A DNA stretch of 64,000 nt from Lysobacteraceae bacterium. GTDB lineage: Bacteria; Pseudomonadota; Gammaproteobacteria; Xanthomonadales; Xanthomonadaceae. The notes under the pieces were generated by a model, which was given only the letters and a program-made list of their open reading frames with translations, did no database searches and was not told the DNA's origin. The stretch is from contig JAEUPQ010000010.1 of the NCBI GenBank assembly GCA_016789405.1, positions 62,001 through 126,000 of the forward strand, written 5' to 3'. Positions 16,912 through 25,382 of this stretch are shown piece after piece (the stretch's first letter is position 1; each line of letters begins with the position of its first letter). A program made the translations under genes and the position numbers.

Positions 16912-19110
16912 TACGCCGAAGGAGACGCTGCGGCCCGGCAGCGGCGCGAGTTCCTTCAGGAACGAGGTGTGCGGGCGCGCCTCCTCGTCCAGCAGGTTGT
17001 TGGCGTTGAGGAACAGTTCCCAGGCATTGCCGTTCGCGCGGTCGATGTGCCAGGCCAGGTCGGCATTGACCAACGTGTAGCCGTCGGTGCTTTCCTCGAA
17101 TTCGGCGACGCGATCCTGCTCGAAGTAGCGCACGGCGCCCAATCCGGCGCGCCAGTGCGTGTTCGACCAGCGCAGTTCCGTGCCGAAACGCGCCGGAGCG
17201 ATGCGCGGCAGGTCGCCGCTCAGGGCGATGTCGGCTGCATAGTCATGGGTGTGGTCGTCATGCGGCACCGAGAAGGCCACGCTGCGCGTGCCGGAACCGG
17301 TCAGGCGACCGCGCACGATGTCGCCGAAGGCGTGCAGCATCCATTCGCCGCTGGCGTTTTCGAGGAAGGTCCACTTCAGGTCGAATTCGGCGCCGGTGAA
17401 GCGTGCATCGCCCTGGGTCCAGACGCGCGCGGGAATGTCGTCGTCGGACACGCCGGTGTCGGCGAGATAGACGTAGTCGTCGTAGCCGACGTGGTAGAGC
17501 GATGCGCCCAGCGACAGGCCGCCGCGATGCCAGTGCACGCCGGCTTCCACGCGGTTCGCGGTTTCCACGTCCAGGGTCGGGTCGCCGAACTCGAAGCTGT
17601 TCGTCGCCACGTGCAGGCCATACGAATACAATTCCTCGGCCGTCGGCGAACGTTGCGCGCGATCGAGGCCGAACGACAGATGGAAGTCGTCGCTGATGTT
17701 CCAGCGCAGCGCGGCCGAGAGGCTGGTGGCATCGAACGAGCGCGACGGGCCGATCGCCTCGCTGCTGCTCTCCCCCATGGTGTTCACGTCGATGGTGTTG
17801 CGATCGTAGCGCGCGCCGACTTCCAGCTTGATCGCACCGAACTCGCGTTCGCCGATCCAGAACAGGCCGGTGTCGCGCGACTTGGACGCCGGCACGAAGG
17901 CTTCATCGCCGATCGCCACGAAGTCGCGCTGCGATGCCTGCAAGCCGAACGCGCCATCCCAGCCAGCCCAATCCTGGTGCACCAGTTCGGCGCGCGCTTC
18001 GAGGGTGTCGCTCTCGAACACGGTGCCGACGTCGTCGCCTTCGTATTCGGTGTGGGTGTAGTCGCTGTTCGACACCTTCACGTTCAGGCTGTCGAACACG
18101 CCCAGGCCACGCAGGCCACCGCGCAGCTCGGTGCGGCGCTGGTCCATGCGGATGCTGACGCTTTCTTCGCCGTGTTCCTCGTCGCCGCCGTGATCGTCCT
18201 CGTGGGCGTGCGCGTGCCCCGGGATGCCGTAGCGCGTGTTGAACAGGCTGGCGGCCATGCCCAGGTGCCCGCGCTCGCCGACATACGACATGCCGAAGGC
18301 GCCCGCGTCGGTGCGCACGAAGCTGTTCGGCAGGCGGCCGCGCGCGCCAGGCTCGTGGTCTTCGTCGCCCTCGTGGGCATGCTCGGCGAAGCCCGGGATG
18401 TCGTAGTCGCCGGTCTCGCGATGCAGGCCGTCGATGTGGAAGACCAGCTTGCCGTTGGCGGCCGTGGCATCCATGCGCGCCATCGCGGTCTTCTCGTCGT
18501 TGCCGGTGCCGAAGCGGACTTCGGCGCGACCTTCCAGCGGCTCGGCGGTGACGGCAGAAGGCACGCGGCCTTCGACCACGTTGACCGCGCCGCCGATCGC
18601 GCCGCTGCCATACAACAAGGTGGCCGGACCCTTGAGCACTTCGATCTGGTCGGCTAGGAAGGGCTCGATGCTCACCGCATGGTCGACGCTGACCGTCGAC
18701 ACGTCGCCGGCGCTCAGGCCGTCGCTCAGCACCTGCACGCGCGCGCCATCAAGGCCGCGGATGATCGGTCGACCGACGCCCGGGCCGAAGTACGAGGCCT
18801 GGACGCCCGGCAGCCGACCGACGGTTTCGCCCAGTGAATTGGCCTTGGCGTTGTCCAGCGCCTCGCCGCCGAGCACTTCCACCGGACGGATCAGGTCCTC
18901 GGCATTGCGCTGCAACGGGCTGGCGCTGACCACGACGCGGTCGAGGTCCTTGGCCTCGTCGTGGCGGGGGTCCTGGCCGCCGTCCTGCGCGGAAGCGACG
19001 ACCGGCAGGGCCAGGGCGAGCGCCAGGAAGAGGGGAGTGCGGAGGACAGGGGCGCGAAGTGCGAGCGGAGTCGGACGACGGGCGGCGCGAGGAGACAGCG
19101 GAAAGACCAT
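16897..19110 (-). CDS. ZnuD-like TonB-dependent zinc receptor
   Basis: The 737-residue receptor has a long N-region and signal peptide ending VVASAQ, a plug domain (NSLGETVGRLPGVQASYFG, GRPIIRGLDGARVQVLSDG) and a barrel ending in RMFF. Two extracellular His/Asp/Glu-rich insertions (HAHEGDEDHE and HAHAHEDDHGGDEEHGEE) are what zinc-scavenging ZnuD receptors use to bind metal. It diverges from a MerC gene, and a Zur-box-like sequence lies 31 bases before its start codon, so expression under zinc shortage is expected. Substrate and regulation are inferred; the receptor class is certain. Confidence 0.9.
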   Translation of the reverse strand: MVFPLSPRAARRPTPLALRAPVLRTPLFLALALALPVVASAQDGGQDPRHDEAKDLDRVVVSASPLQRNAEDLIRPVEVLGGEALDNAKANSLGETVGRLPGVQASYFGPGVGRPIIRGLDGARVQVLSDGLSAGDVSTVSVDHAVSIEPFLADQIEVLKGPATLLYGSGAIGGAVNVVEGRVPSAVTAEPLEGRAEVRFGTGNDEKTAMARMDATAANGKLVFHIDGLHRETGDYDIPGFAEHAHEGDEDHEPGARGRLPNSFVRTDAGAFGMSYVGERGHLGMAASLFNTRYGIPGHAHAHEDDHGGDEEHGEESVSIRMDQRRTELRGGLRGLGVFDSLNVKVSNSDYTHTEYEGDDVGTVFESDTLEARAELVHQDWAGWDGAFGLQASQRDFVAIGDEAFVPASKSRDTGLFWIGEREFGAIKLEVGARYDRNTIDVNTMGESSSEAIGPSRSFDATSLSAALRWNISDDFHLSFGLDRAQRSPTAEELYSYGLHVATNSFEFGDPTLDVETANRVEAGVHWHRGGLSLGASLYHVGYDDYVYLADTGVSDDDIPARVWTQGDARFTGAEFDLKWTFLENASGEWMLHAFGDIVRGRLTGSGTRSVAFSVPHDDHTHDYAADIALSGDLPRIAPARFGTELRWSNTHWRAGLGAVRYFEQDRVAEFEESTDGYTLVNADLAWHIDRANGNAWELFLNANNLLDEEARPHTSFLKELAPLPGRSVSFGVRMFF

Positions 19111-19140
19111 GGCGGACGGGTTACACTGTTGGACGATTTG

Positions 19141-19158
19141 GAAATGTTATAATGTTCC
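19141..19158. promoter_or_regulatory. Zur-box-like operator overlapping the merC -10 box
   Basis: GAAATGTTATAAT at 19141-19153 equals the conserved left half of the enterobacterial znu Zur box; the right half (GTTCC) is degenerate. A TATAAT hexamer at 19148-19153 lies inside it, about 30 bases before the MerC start at 19185, so a bound repressor would block that promoter. The site is also 31 bases upstream of the divergent znuD-like gene. Confidence 0.75.
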
Positions 19159-19184
19159 AGAACAAAAGCCACCCCCCGGAAGTC

Positions 19185-19586
19185 ATGCACACCCCCTCCA
19201 TGACCCTGCACAAGGCCGATCGCGTCGGTTTCGCTGCGTCTTTCCTCTGCGCCATCCACTGCGCCCTGTGGCCGTGGCTGCTCGCGCTCGCCCCCGCCTT
19301 CGGCATGGAGCTCGGCGGCTGGATCGACCTGGACCAGGCCTTCGTCGTGTTCGCGAGCCTGCTTGGCGTGTCCACGCTCACCCTCGGCTGGCGCCGTCAC
19401 CGCGCTTTCCATGCCTGGGCCTTGCTGGTGCCTGGCCTGGTGCTGGTCTGGGTCGGTGCGTTTTCACCCCTGCACAACCATTCCATGATCCACGCCGTGA
19501 TCATGACCGTCGGCGGCCTGCTGCTGGCGCTGGCCCATCTGGTCAACCTGCGCCTGACCCACTCGGTTGCTGCCGCACAGGCGTGA
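19185..19586 (+). CDS. MerC-domain membrane protein, likely zinc import
   Basis: The 133-residue protein has four hydrophobic helices and the MerC metal motif CAIHC (Cys22, His25, Cys26) in the first one, with HNHSMIH in a later loop. MerC proteins were first found as inner-membrane mercury importers, but next to a ZnuD-like receptor and a Zur box the likely role is moving zinc across the inner membrane. Start 19185 is chosen for the GGAAG ribosome site just upstream; an ATG at 19152 would place the start inside the operator. Confidence 0.8.
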   Translation: MHTPSMTLHKADRVGFAASFLCAIHCALWPWLLALAPAFGMELGGWIDLDQAFVVFASLLGVSTLTLGWRRHRAFHAWALLVPGLVLVWVGAFSPLHNHSMIHAVIMTVGGLLLALAHLVNLRLTHSVAAAQA

Positions 19587-19691
19587 TCCGCAGCGGATCA
19601 GAGGCCCACGGAGCCGACGCGCGCTGGGGCGGCCCCGCGTGGTAGGATGCGCGTCCTCGCGGCCCTGCCGCGGCTCCACATCGCATACGAT

Positions 19692-19710
19692 CGGCCGCTT
19701 TTCGCGGCCG
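19692..19710 (+). terminator. Hairpin between merC and the THX gene
   Basis: Stem CGGCCGC/GCGGCCG with loop TTTTC, followed by GTTT only. It may end the MerC transcript or belong to the THX leader. Confidence 0.45.
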
Positions 19711-19745
19711 GTTTCCAGAGAATCGATTCCTAGAGGATTTCCAAC

Positions 19746-19937
19746 ATGGGCAAGGGCGACCGCAAGACCGCCAAGGGCAAGCGCTACAACTCCAGCTACG
19801 GCAACGCCCGTCCGCAGGCCACCAAGAAGGCTGCCGGCACTGCCTCCGCAGCGGTGAAGAAGACCGCCAAGCCGGCTGCCAAGGCCGCGCCGGCCGCGAA
19901 GAAGACCGCCGTGAAGAAGGTTGCCGCGAAGGACTGA
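19746..19937 (+). CDS. 30S ribosomal protein THX
   Basis: The first 23 residues (MGKGDRKTAKGKRYNSSYG and onward) match the conserved core of ribosomal protein THX, a very small basic protein that sits in the head of the 30S subunit. The total is 63 residues. The second half is a low-complexity tail of Ala and Lys (TKKAAGTASAAVKKTAKPAA), longer than in the short THX of Thermus and histone-like in composition. A ribosome site AGAGGA precedes the start and a strong terminator follows. Confidence 0.85.
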   Translation: MGKGDRKTAKGKRYNSSYGNARPQATKKAAGTASAAVKKTAKPAAKAAPAAKKTAVKKVAAKD

Positions 19938-19960
19938 TCGTCCTGCGTTGCAATGTTCGC

Positions 19961-19985
19961 AAAGCCCCGCGATTCGCGGGGCTTT
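19961..19985. terminator. Bidirectional intrinsic terminator
   Basis: An 11-base-pair stem AAAGCCCCGCG/CGCGGGGCTTT with loop ATT separates the THX gene from the convergent radical SAM operon. Flanking A and T runs serve both directions. Confidence 0.85.
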
Positions 19986-20033
19986 CGCGTTCCAGGGGCG
20001 CCGTTTTACCGACGATCGCCTCGGCCGTGCCGA

Positions 20034-20951
20034 TCAGGTCGCCGCGTGCGCCGGCACCCGTTCGAGCTGGCCGCCTGCATAGTCGACTGCGAACGGCAGG
20101 TCTTCCCGATGCACGTAGCCGATGAAGCAGTCGCAGGTGCGGTTCGGGCAGGGGCGTGGACCCAGCAGGGCTTCGAAGCTGCCGTCGTAGAGGTTGCCCA
20201 GCGGCTCCGCGACGAAATGGCAGCGACGCACGTCGCCATCGCCGTTCACCGACAGCACGCGCGTGCCGGTGGCGCAGGGTGCGCCGAGGCTGGGCGGTGG
20301 CGTCAGGTTCCAGATGAAATGCGGGTCGATGCGCGAAAGCCGCGCCACGTCGCCATCATCGTAGTAGTCGGCCGGACGCACGTCGTATGCGTTGAGCCAC
20401 ATCGGCACGTCGTCGGGCAGGGCATCGCGCATGCGTTCGATGTCGTCGAACAGTTCCCGCAGTGCCACCATGCCGACGCTGAAGCGGATGCCGCGCCGGT
20501 GCAGGTCCCGGCAGCGCGCGGCGAATGTCTCCAGCGAGACTTCGCTGGGATGCCAGGTGCACCACAGCGCGAAACTCCGCGGATCGACATCGTCCAGCCA
20601 GCGCGTGCCGATGCACAGGTTGGTCTGGATCGCGACCCGGCGCACGTGCGGGAGGTGGCTGAGTCGGGTCATCGCGTCGCGATAATGCCTGCGCACCAGT
20701 CCCTCGCCCCAGGGCGTGAACAGGATCGACAGGTCATGGTCGCGTTGCGAGGCCCAGTCGACGAAGCGCGACAGGTCTGCGGCATCGCGCTGCAGCGTCG
20801 CGCGGCTGTCGCGGGTCTTCGCGAACGGACAGTAGCTGCAGTCGTAGTTGCAGCTGCTGAGCCGGCCGCGGTACAGCAGCGACAGGTGGCGTGCAGGCGC
20901 CGTGCGGGCATCGGCATCGAGCGCGGCGATGGCGGCATGCGGCGCGTCCAT
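20034..20951 (-). CDS. STM4011 family radical SAM protein
   Basis: The 305-residue enzyme carries the radical SAM cluster motif CNYDCSYC (Cys34, Cys38, Cys41) in the context LLYRGRLSSCNYDCSYCPFAK that defines the STM4011 family. Five further Cys near the C-terminus (GAPCATG, RRCHF, RPCPNRTCDCF) could hold an auxiliary iron-sulfur cluster as in SPASM-type peptide-modifying enzymes; that is inference. It is the last gene of the cluster, starting one base after the STM4012 stop. The reaction it catalyses is unknown. Confidence 0.9.
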   Translation of the reverse strand: MDAPHAAIAALDADARTAPARHLSLLYRGRLSSCNYDCSYCPFAKTRDSRATLQRDAADLSRFVDWASQRDHDLSILFTPWGEGLVRRHYRDAMTRLSHLPHVRRVAIQTNLCIGTRWLDDVDPRSFALWCTWHPSEVSLETFAARCRDLHRRGIRFSVGMVALRELFDDIERMRDALPDDVPMWLNAYDVRPADYYDDGDVARLSRIDPHFIWNLTPPPSLGAPCATGTRVLSVNGDGDVRRCHFVAEPLGNLYDGSFEALLGPRPCPNRTCDCFIGYVHREDLPFAVDYAGGQLERVPAHAAT

Positions 20952-20952
20952 G

Positions 20953-22368
20953 TCAGCGCAGGGTGTAGTCGGCCATGCGCGCGGCGACGGCCGGCGAGAT
21001 CAGCCACGGACCCAGCGTGTCGGCGCGTGCGAAGCCTTCGTCGGTCAATGCGAGCAGATCGCCGTCGAGCCGTGCAAGGCCGGCGGGCTCGAGTTCCCTC
21101 AGCTGCGGCAGGTCGTCGAACAGCTCGCTGCCGAAGCGTGCATGCCAGGCGGACAGCGACAGTCCGGGTTTGACCAGCAGCGATTGCATCGCATGGCGCC
21201 GTCGCTGCTCGTCGCCATCGAGCGCGATGCCGTGGTCGACGCGCGCGAAATCCTCCGGCGACAGCGACAGGTAGTGGTCGAGGATATCGACGACCCCGCG
21301 CCGCGACACACCGTATTCGCTGGCGTAATGCAGACCGCGCGTGTACGAGCGCGCGCCGCAGCCGATGCCGACCATGCCGTCGTCCTGGCAGCAGTAGGCC
21401 GGGCCGTCATCGGTCGCGGGTGCGTGCGGCGCGCGGAACATGCGCATCGATACCTGCGTGTAACCGGCCGCGCGCAGGCGATCGCGGCCGGCGCGATACA
21501 TCGCGAGGCGGTCGTCGACGGGTTCGGGCTGCAGCGCGAAGCGGCGCTTGCCGTCGCGACGGCCTTCCTGTCCGCTGTCGGCGATGCGGCCAAGCCCGGT
21601 GAGCGGGCGCACGTACAGCGGATACAGGTAGAGCTCTTCCGGTGAGAACGCCAGTGCGCTGTCGATCGAGGACACGAAACTGGCGACCGTCTGGCCTTCG
21701 ATGCCGTAGATCAGGTCGAGGTTGAGCGTCGGAAAGCGCTGCGCGCGGATCGCATCGATCGCGCGTTCGACGACATCGCGCTGCTGCGGCCTGACCAGTG
21801 CGCGGACTTCCGCTTCGCTGAAACTCTGGATGCCCATGCTGATGCGATCGATGCCGGCCTCGCGGCACAGCGCCATCTTGTCGGCATCGACGGTCTCGGG
21901 CGACACCTCCATGCCGGCGGGGATCGCGCGCAGGTCGACGCCACCGGCGCGCAGCATGCCGAACAGGCGATCCAGCTGCGAGGCGTCGAGGTAGCTGGGC
22001 GTGCCGCCGCCGAGGGCGAAACGCGCGAACGCGTGGTCGCCGAGCGCGTCCAGCGTTGCGGCGAACTGCGCTTCCAGCTGGTCGAGGTAGCGGGACACCG
22101 TGTCGTCCGCCGGTCGCGCAAGCGCGAAGAGGTTGCAGAAGCCGCAGCGGTACGAGCAGAACGGGATGTGCAGGTAGAGGAACAGGGCGCGACGGTCTTC
22201 CCTGGACCAGGCATCGCGCAGCGTGCGCGAAACATCGAGCGCGCGATACGCGGTCTTGTGCGGATACGAATACGAGTACGCCTGGTAGGGCGGCAGGCGC
22301 AGCAGCGTTTCGAGGGAATGCGCGCTGGATGCGGCGCTGGTCGGGTCAGGAGAGGCGATCGCGTTCAC
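20953..22368 (-). CDS. STM4012 family radical SAM protein (HemN/HemW-like)
   Basis: This 471-residue protein has the motif HIPFCSYRCGFCNLF with cluster ligands Cys71, Cys75 and Cys78. It also has the HemN-superfamily features FALGGGTPSYL, GIDRISMGIQSF, NLDLIYGIEGQT and GCGARSY. The N-terminal YSYSYPHKTAYRAL is characteristic of the STM4012 family. It starts with GTG, overlapping the STM4013 stop by four bases (GTGA), which indicates translational coupling. HemN-like radical SAM proteins can be coproporphyrinogen oxidases, haem chaperones or methyltransferases; this branch has no known reaction. Confidence 0.9.
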   Translation of the reverse strand: MNAIASPDPTSAASSAHSLETLLRLPPYQAYSYSYPHKTAYRALDVSRTLRDAWSREDRRALFLYLHIPFCSYRCGFCNLFALARPADDTVSRYLDQLEAQFAATLDALGDHAFARFALGGGTPSYLDASQLDRLFGMLRAGGVDLRAIPAGMEVSPETVDADKMALCREAGIDRISMGIQSFSEAEVRALVRPQQRDVVERAIDAIRAQRFPTLNLDLIYGIEGQTVASFVSSIDSALAFSPEELYLYPLYVRPLTGLGRIADSGQEGRRDGKRRFALQPEPVDDRLAMYRAGRDRLRAAGYTQVSMRMFRAPHAPATDDGPAYCCQDDGMVGIGCGARSYTRGLHYASEYGVSRRGVVDILDHYLSLSPEDFARVDHGIALDGDEQRRRHAMQSLLVKPGLSLSAWHARFGSELFDDLPQLRELEPAGLARLDGDLLALTDEGFARADTLGPWLISPAVAARMADYTLR

Positions 22369-23174
22369 GGTGAGAGCAGGAAGTGGGCGTAGGGCACGTG
22401 CATCACCACGTCATGGGCGATGCGATGGCCGTGGTATCCGTCCTCGCCATAGGCGGTGCCATGGTCGGAGCAGACGATGACGAAGGTCGGTGCGCGTCCG
22501 GCGGCGCAGTCGAACAGCGGTGCGAGCGCGCGATCGACGTGTTCGAGGGCGGCGCAGTGGCTGTCGAAGCTGTCCTCGGTGGCGCCGGGCAGGTAGTGGC
22601 GGTTCGGCTGGTGCAGGGCCGACACGTTGATGAAGGTGAAGCAGCGACGATCGTGAAGTTCGTCGCTGCGCAGGCGCTCGCAGGCCAGCGCGACCTGTGC
22701 TTCGATGGAATCCGCTGCGGTGACGCCGAATCCGGGCTGCCAGTGCGCTTCGTCGAACAGGCCGGGCAGCGCGCGACCGAGCGGATTGGCGAGGTTGAAG
22801 AAACCGACGCCACCGATGCAGATCGTCCGGTAACCGAGCGAGGCGAAGCCATGGACGATGTCCGCATGCGCATCGAACACGAAGGTGTTCGTATCGGTGG
22901 ATTCGCTGCCGGCGAAGGCCAGGGCGAACAGGCGCGGATGCGGTCCGGGCCGCGCCGGCGTGGGCAGGAAGCCGGCGAAAAACGCCTGGTGCGCTGCATA
23001 GGTGAAGCTGGCCGGCGTGTGCCGCAGCTCCCAGCCGCCGGGCGGCAGGTGGCGAGAGAGGACGGGCAGCCGCCTGTCGCGGAAGCAGCGCTGCGCGGCG
23101 TCGTAACGCAGCGTGTCGAGGGTGATGAACAGCACGTCGTGGCTGCCGACGACGGCATGCATGTCCAGCGACAT
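22365..23174 (-). CDS. STM4013/SEN3800 family hydrolase (alkaline phosphatase fold)
   Basis: This 269-residue protein has the sulfatase/phosphatase-type metal site: LFITLDTLRYD near the N-terminus (Asp20, with Thr21 or Asp25 as candidate nucleophile or ligand) and CSDHGTAYGEDGYHGHR near the C-terminus. It should cleave or transfer a sulfate, phosphate or phosphodiester group. Start 23174 has the ribosome site GAGAAG at ideal spacing; an ATG at 23192 overlapping the upstream gene by 8 bases is the alternative. Tight coupling to both neighbours shows a shared task. Confidence 0.87.
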   Translation of the reverse strand: MSLDMHAVVGSHDVLFITLDTLRYDAAQRCFRDRRLPVLSRHLPPGGWELRHTPASFTYAAHQAFFAGFLPTPARPGPHPRLFALAFAGSESTDTNTFVFDAHADIVHGFASLGYRTICIGGVGFFNLANPLGRALPGLFDEAHWQPGFGVTAADSIEAQVALACERLRSDELHDRRCFTFINVSALHQPNRHYLPGATEDSFDSHCAALEHVDRALAPLFDCAAGRAPTFVIVCSDHGTAYGEDGYHGHRIAHDVVMHVPYAHFLLSP

Positions 23175-23184
23175 GGGTGTCTTC

Positions 23185-24348
23185 TCAGACATGCGCGTGG
23201 AACCCGCTTGGTGGTGCGGGCATCGATTGCCAGGAGGGCAGCGAATACGCCCAGTCCACCTGGTCGTCGCAGGCGTCACGTCCCTGCCAATGCACGTCCT
23301 GCAGGTCGTCGCCGAAGGCGTTGGCTTCGAGGAAGACGCAGCGATCGCGCAGCGGAACCAGGTCGAAGCCGATGCAGCGGCTGCGCGGGAACGCGGTCGA
23401 CGCCTGGGCCACGGCGGCTTCCATGCTCGCGCTTGCGGCGTCATCGAGCAGATCATCACCCGCGACGCGCTGGTTCCCCAGGTGCAGGTTGGTCATCGGT
23501 CCGCTGGACACGCGCGCGACGCGTTGTCGTGCCTTGCCTGAGCAGGCAAGCACGCGCAGGTCGAAATGGCATGCGCGTTGCCCGGGCGCGCGCGGTTTCG
23601 TCACCCAGGCTTCCGTGTAGGCGCCCTGCGTCGCGAGGGTGTCGACCAATGCCGCGATCTGCCTGGCATCGGTGCGCCGCTGCAGCGTGAGTCGATTGAA
23701 CAGGCGGGTGCGGCCATCGACATGGCGGACTTCGGCCGTGGTGCAGGCCACGGCGCGACCATCGCGATGGCGACGATAGGCGACCACGCCGGCGGCCGAT
23801 GAGCCGAAGCGCGCCTTGATGAACACGCGATCGTGGCCACTGTCGTCCAGTTGCGATTGCAGGTGATCGTAGCCTTCGACCAGGCCGAGCATCCCGGGCG
23901 TCTGCACGCCGACCGCTGCCAGCATCTGCTGGCAGCGCCACTTGTCGCACATGCGCAGGATGTCGTCCGGTGCGTTGAGCCAACGCGCGTCGGGCAGCGC
24001 GTCCTGCAGCGATCGCAGCAGGTCGGCGAGGCCATGGAAGCGCAGATGGGCATCGACCAGTTCGCCGTGTTCGCGAGGCGAGGCACGCGCATCGTCGACC
24101 AGCGCGGCGCCTCGACGCACCAGCGCGTCGTGCACCGCGTCGTCGCCACCCGGGGCATCGAGCTTCACTGCGATGGCCTCACGGGCGGCTTCGAGGACGA
24201 CATCGGGCGTGGACAGCAAGGTCGGATAGTCGAAGACGCGCGGCGCCGGCAGGCCTCGCCGGGCAAGCGCTTCACGCAATCGCTGCGTGCGGCGCCGCCC
24301 CGAGGGATGCTGCCCCGGCTGGCCGACCAGCACCATGCGCGACGACAT
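23185..24348 (-). CDS. STM4014 family protein, ATP-grasp-like
   Basis: The 387-residue protein is the third member of the cluster. FIKARFGSSAAGVVAYRR resembles the ATP-binding beta-strand/loop of ATP-grasp ligases, and the late segment CIGFDLVPLRDRCVFLEANAFG has the acidic D-x-E-x-N metal pattern of that fold. Such enzymes join a carboxylate to an amine through an acyl phosphate. That chemistry is inferred; the family is uncharacterised. It begins three bases after the STM4015 stop. Confidence 0.85.
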   Translation of the reverse strand: MSSRMVLVGQPGQHPSGRRRTQRLREALARRGLPAPRVFDYPTLLSTPDVVLEAAREAIAVKLDAPGGDDAVHDALVRRGAALVDDARASPREHGELVDAHLRFHGLADLLRSLQDALPDARWLNAPDDILRMCDKWRCQQMLAAVGVQTPGMLGLVEGYDHLQSQLDDSGHDRVFIKARFGSSAAGVVAYRRHRDGRAVACTTAEVRHVDGRTRLFNRLTLQRRTDARQIAALVDTLATQGAYTEAWVTKPRAPGQRACHFDLRVLACSGKARQRVARVSSGPMTNLHLGNQRVAGDDLLDDAASASMEAAVAQASTAFPRSRCIGFDLVPLRDRCVFLEANAFGDDLQDVHWQGRDACDDQVDWAYSLPSWQSMPAPPSGFHAHV

Positions 24349-24351
24349 CGC

Positions 24352-25281
24352 TTACTCGCCCACCTCGACGTAGCGGTCGCCGTCGTTGTCGTCGGCATCC
24401 TGCGGATCGTCGAGGACGACCTTGCACGGCAGCGCCTTCAGGCGCGCCTGCAGTTCCTCGCCGATGTAGTGATGGCTCAGGTCGAGCGTGCCGAGGCCCT
24501 GCAGATGGGGGCTGTCGCACAGCGCCTTCGCGCCTTCGTCGCCGATGGTGCCCATCGACAGGTCCAGCGTGTCGAGCTTGCCCAGCCACGGCTGCGCGGC
24601 CAGGTAGAGCGCGAGCGCGTCGCTGATCTGCGCATTGCGCAGCCCCAGGTATTGCAGGCGCGAGGCGTCGATGGCTTCGATCAGCTGCACGAACAGCGCG
24701 AGGTCGCCGTCGAAGCCGTAGTTGTCGTCGCCCAGCCACAGTTCGAGGCGCTTGAGCGCCGGCATGCGCGAGGTGGCGATGGCCTTGGTGATCTCGCTCG
24801 GCAGGCCGCCGCATTCGATCGCCAGGTTCTCGAGGGCGTCATGGGTGAACGGCGCCAGCGCCAGGCTGGTGCTGCCGCGCACGCGGAGCGACTGCAGCTG
24901 CGGGAAGGCATCGAGCAGTGGGTTGTAGTCGGCCTGGATGATCCACGAGATCTCGCATTCTTCGTAGGTCATGTCGCCGACGAACAGGTGGCGCAATGCA
25001 GGCAGCTCGGCGCGACGCTCGATCAGCCCGTCGAGGAAGTCCTTCGGGCTCTCGTCGTGCGCTTCGCTCCAGGCACCGATGATGAGGGTGTCGAGTGCGG
25101 TGGTGTCGACCTGGGCCAGGAAGGCGTCGAGCAGGTCGCGCTGGCTCTCTTCCGAATCGTAGTCCTGGGTGAGCCGGTAGGCCGTGGTGCGCACCGATGC
25201 CGGATCGGCGATGGTGTCGCCCATGCGGAATTCGACCACCGGTTTGCCGTGGTATTGCGCCTGGGTGTCGTTGACGGTCAT
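24352..25281 (-). CDS. STM4015 family leucine-rich-repeat protein
   Basis: This 309-residue protein starts with YHGKPVVEFRMGD and then shows leucine-rich repeats of the ribonuclease-inhibitor type (LPALRHLFVGDM, FPQLQSLRVRGS, MPALKRLELWLGD, SRLQYLGLRNAQIS, LGKLDTLDLSMGTIGDEGAKAL, LQGLGTLDLSHHYIG). It has no signal peptide, so it is probably cytoplasmic. It is first in the cluster; a scaffold or substrate-recognition role for the enzymes that follow is a fair guess. The C-terminus is very acidic. Confidence 0.87.
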   Translation of the reverse strand: MTVNDTQAQYHGKPVVEFRMGDTIADPASVRTTAYRLTQDYDSEESQRDLLDAFLAQVDTTALDTLIIGAWSEAHDESPKDFLDGLIERRAELPALRHLFVGDMTYEECEISWIIQADYNPLLDAFPQLQSLRVRGSTSLALAPFTHDALENLAIECGGLPSEITKAIATSRMPALKRLELWLGDDNYGFDGDLALFVQLIEAIDASRLQYLGLRNAQISDALALYLAAQPWLGKLDTLDLSMGTIGDEGAKALCDSPHLQGLGTLDLSHHYIGEELQARLKALPCKVVLDDPQDADDNDGDRYVEVGE

Positions 25282-25382
25282 GCGTGGTCCTTGTCTTGCG
25301 TCGAGTTCGGGTGGAAGGTGTGGTCGAAACGGGGAATTGTCGCTTGCATCGTTCTCGTATCCCGAGACCGGCGCCGTGAATT

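Noticed and set aside
16873..18657. 594-codon plus-strand frame over the ZnuD-like gene, containing the 17-base repeats
   Set aside because: Antisense to a receptor with signal peptide, plug and barrel; its repeat-coded start is an accident of the tandem units.
20034..25281. The radical SAM genes as haem-synthesis genes (hemN)
   Set aside because: The STM4012 protein is HemN-like but its N-terminus and neighbours match the STM4011-STM4015 cluster, not coproporphyrinogen oxidase operons.
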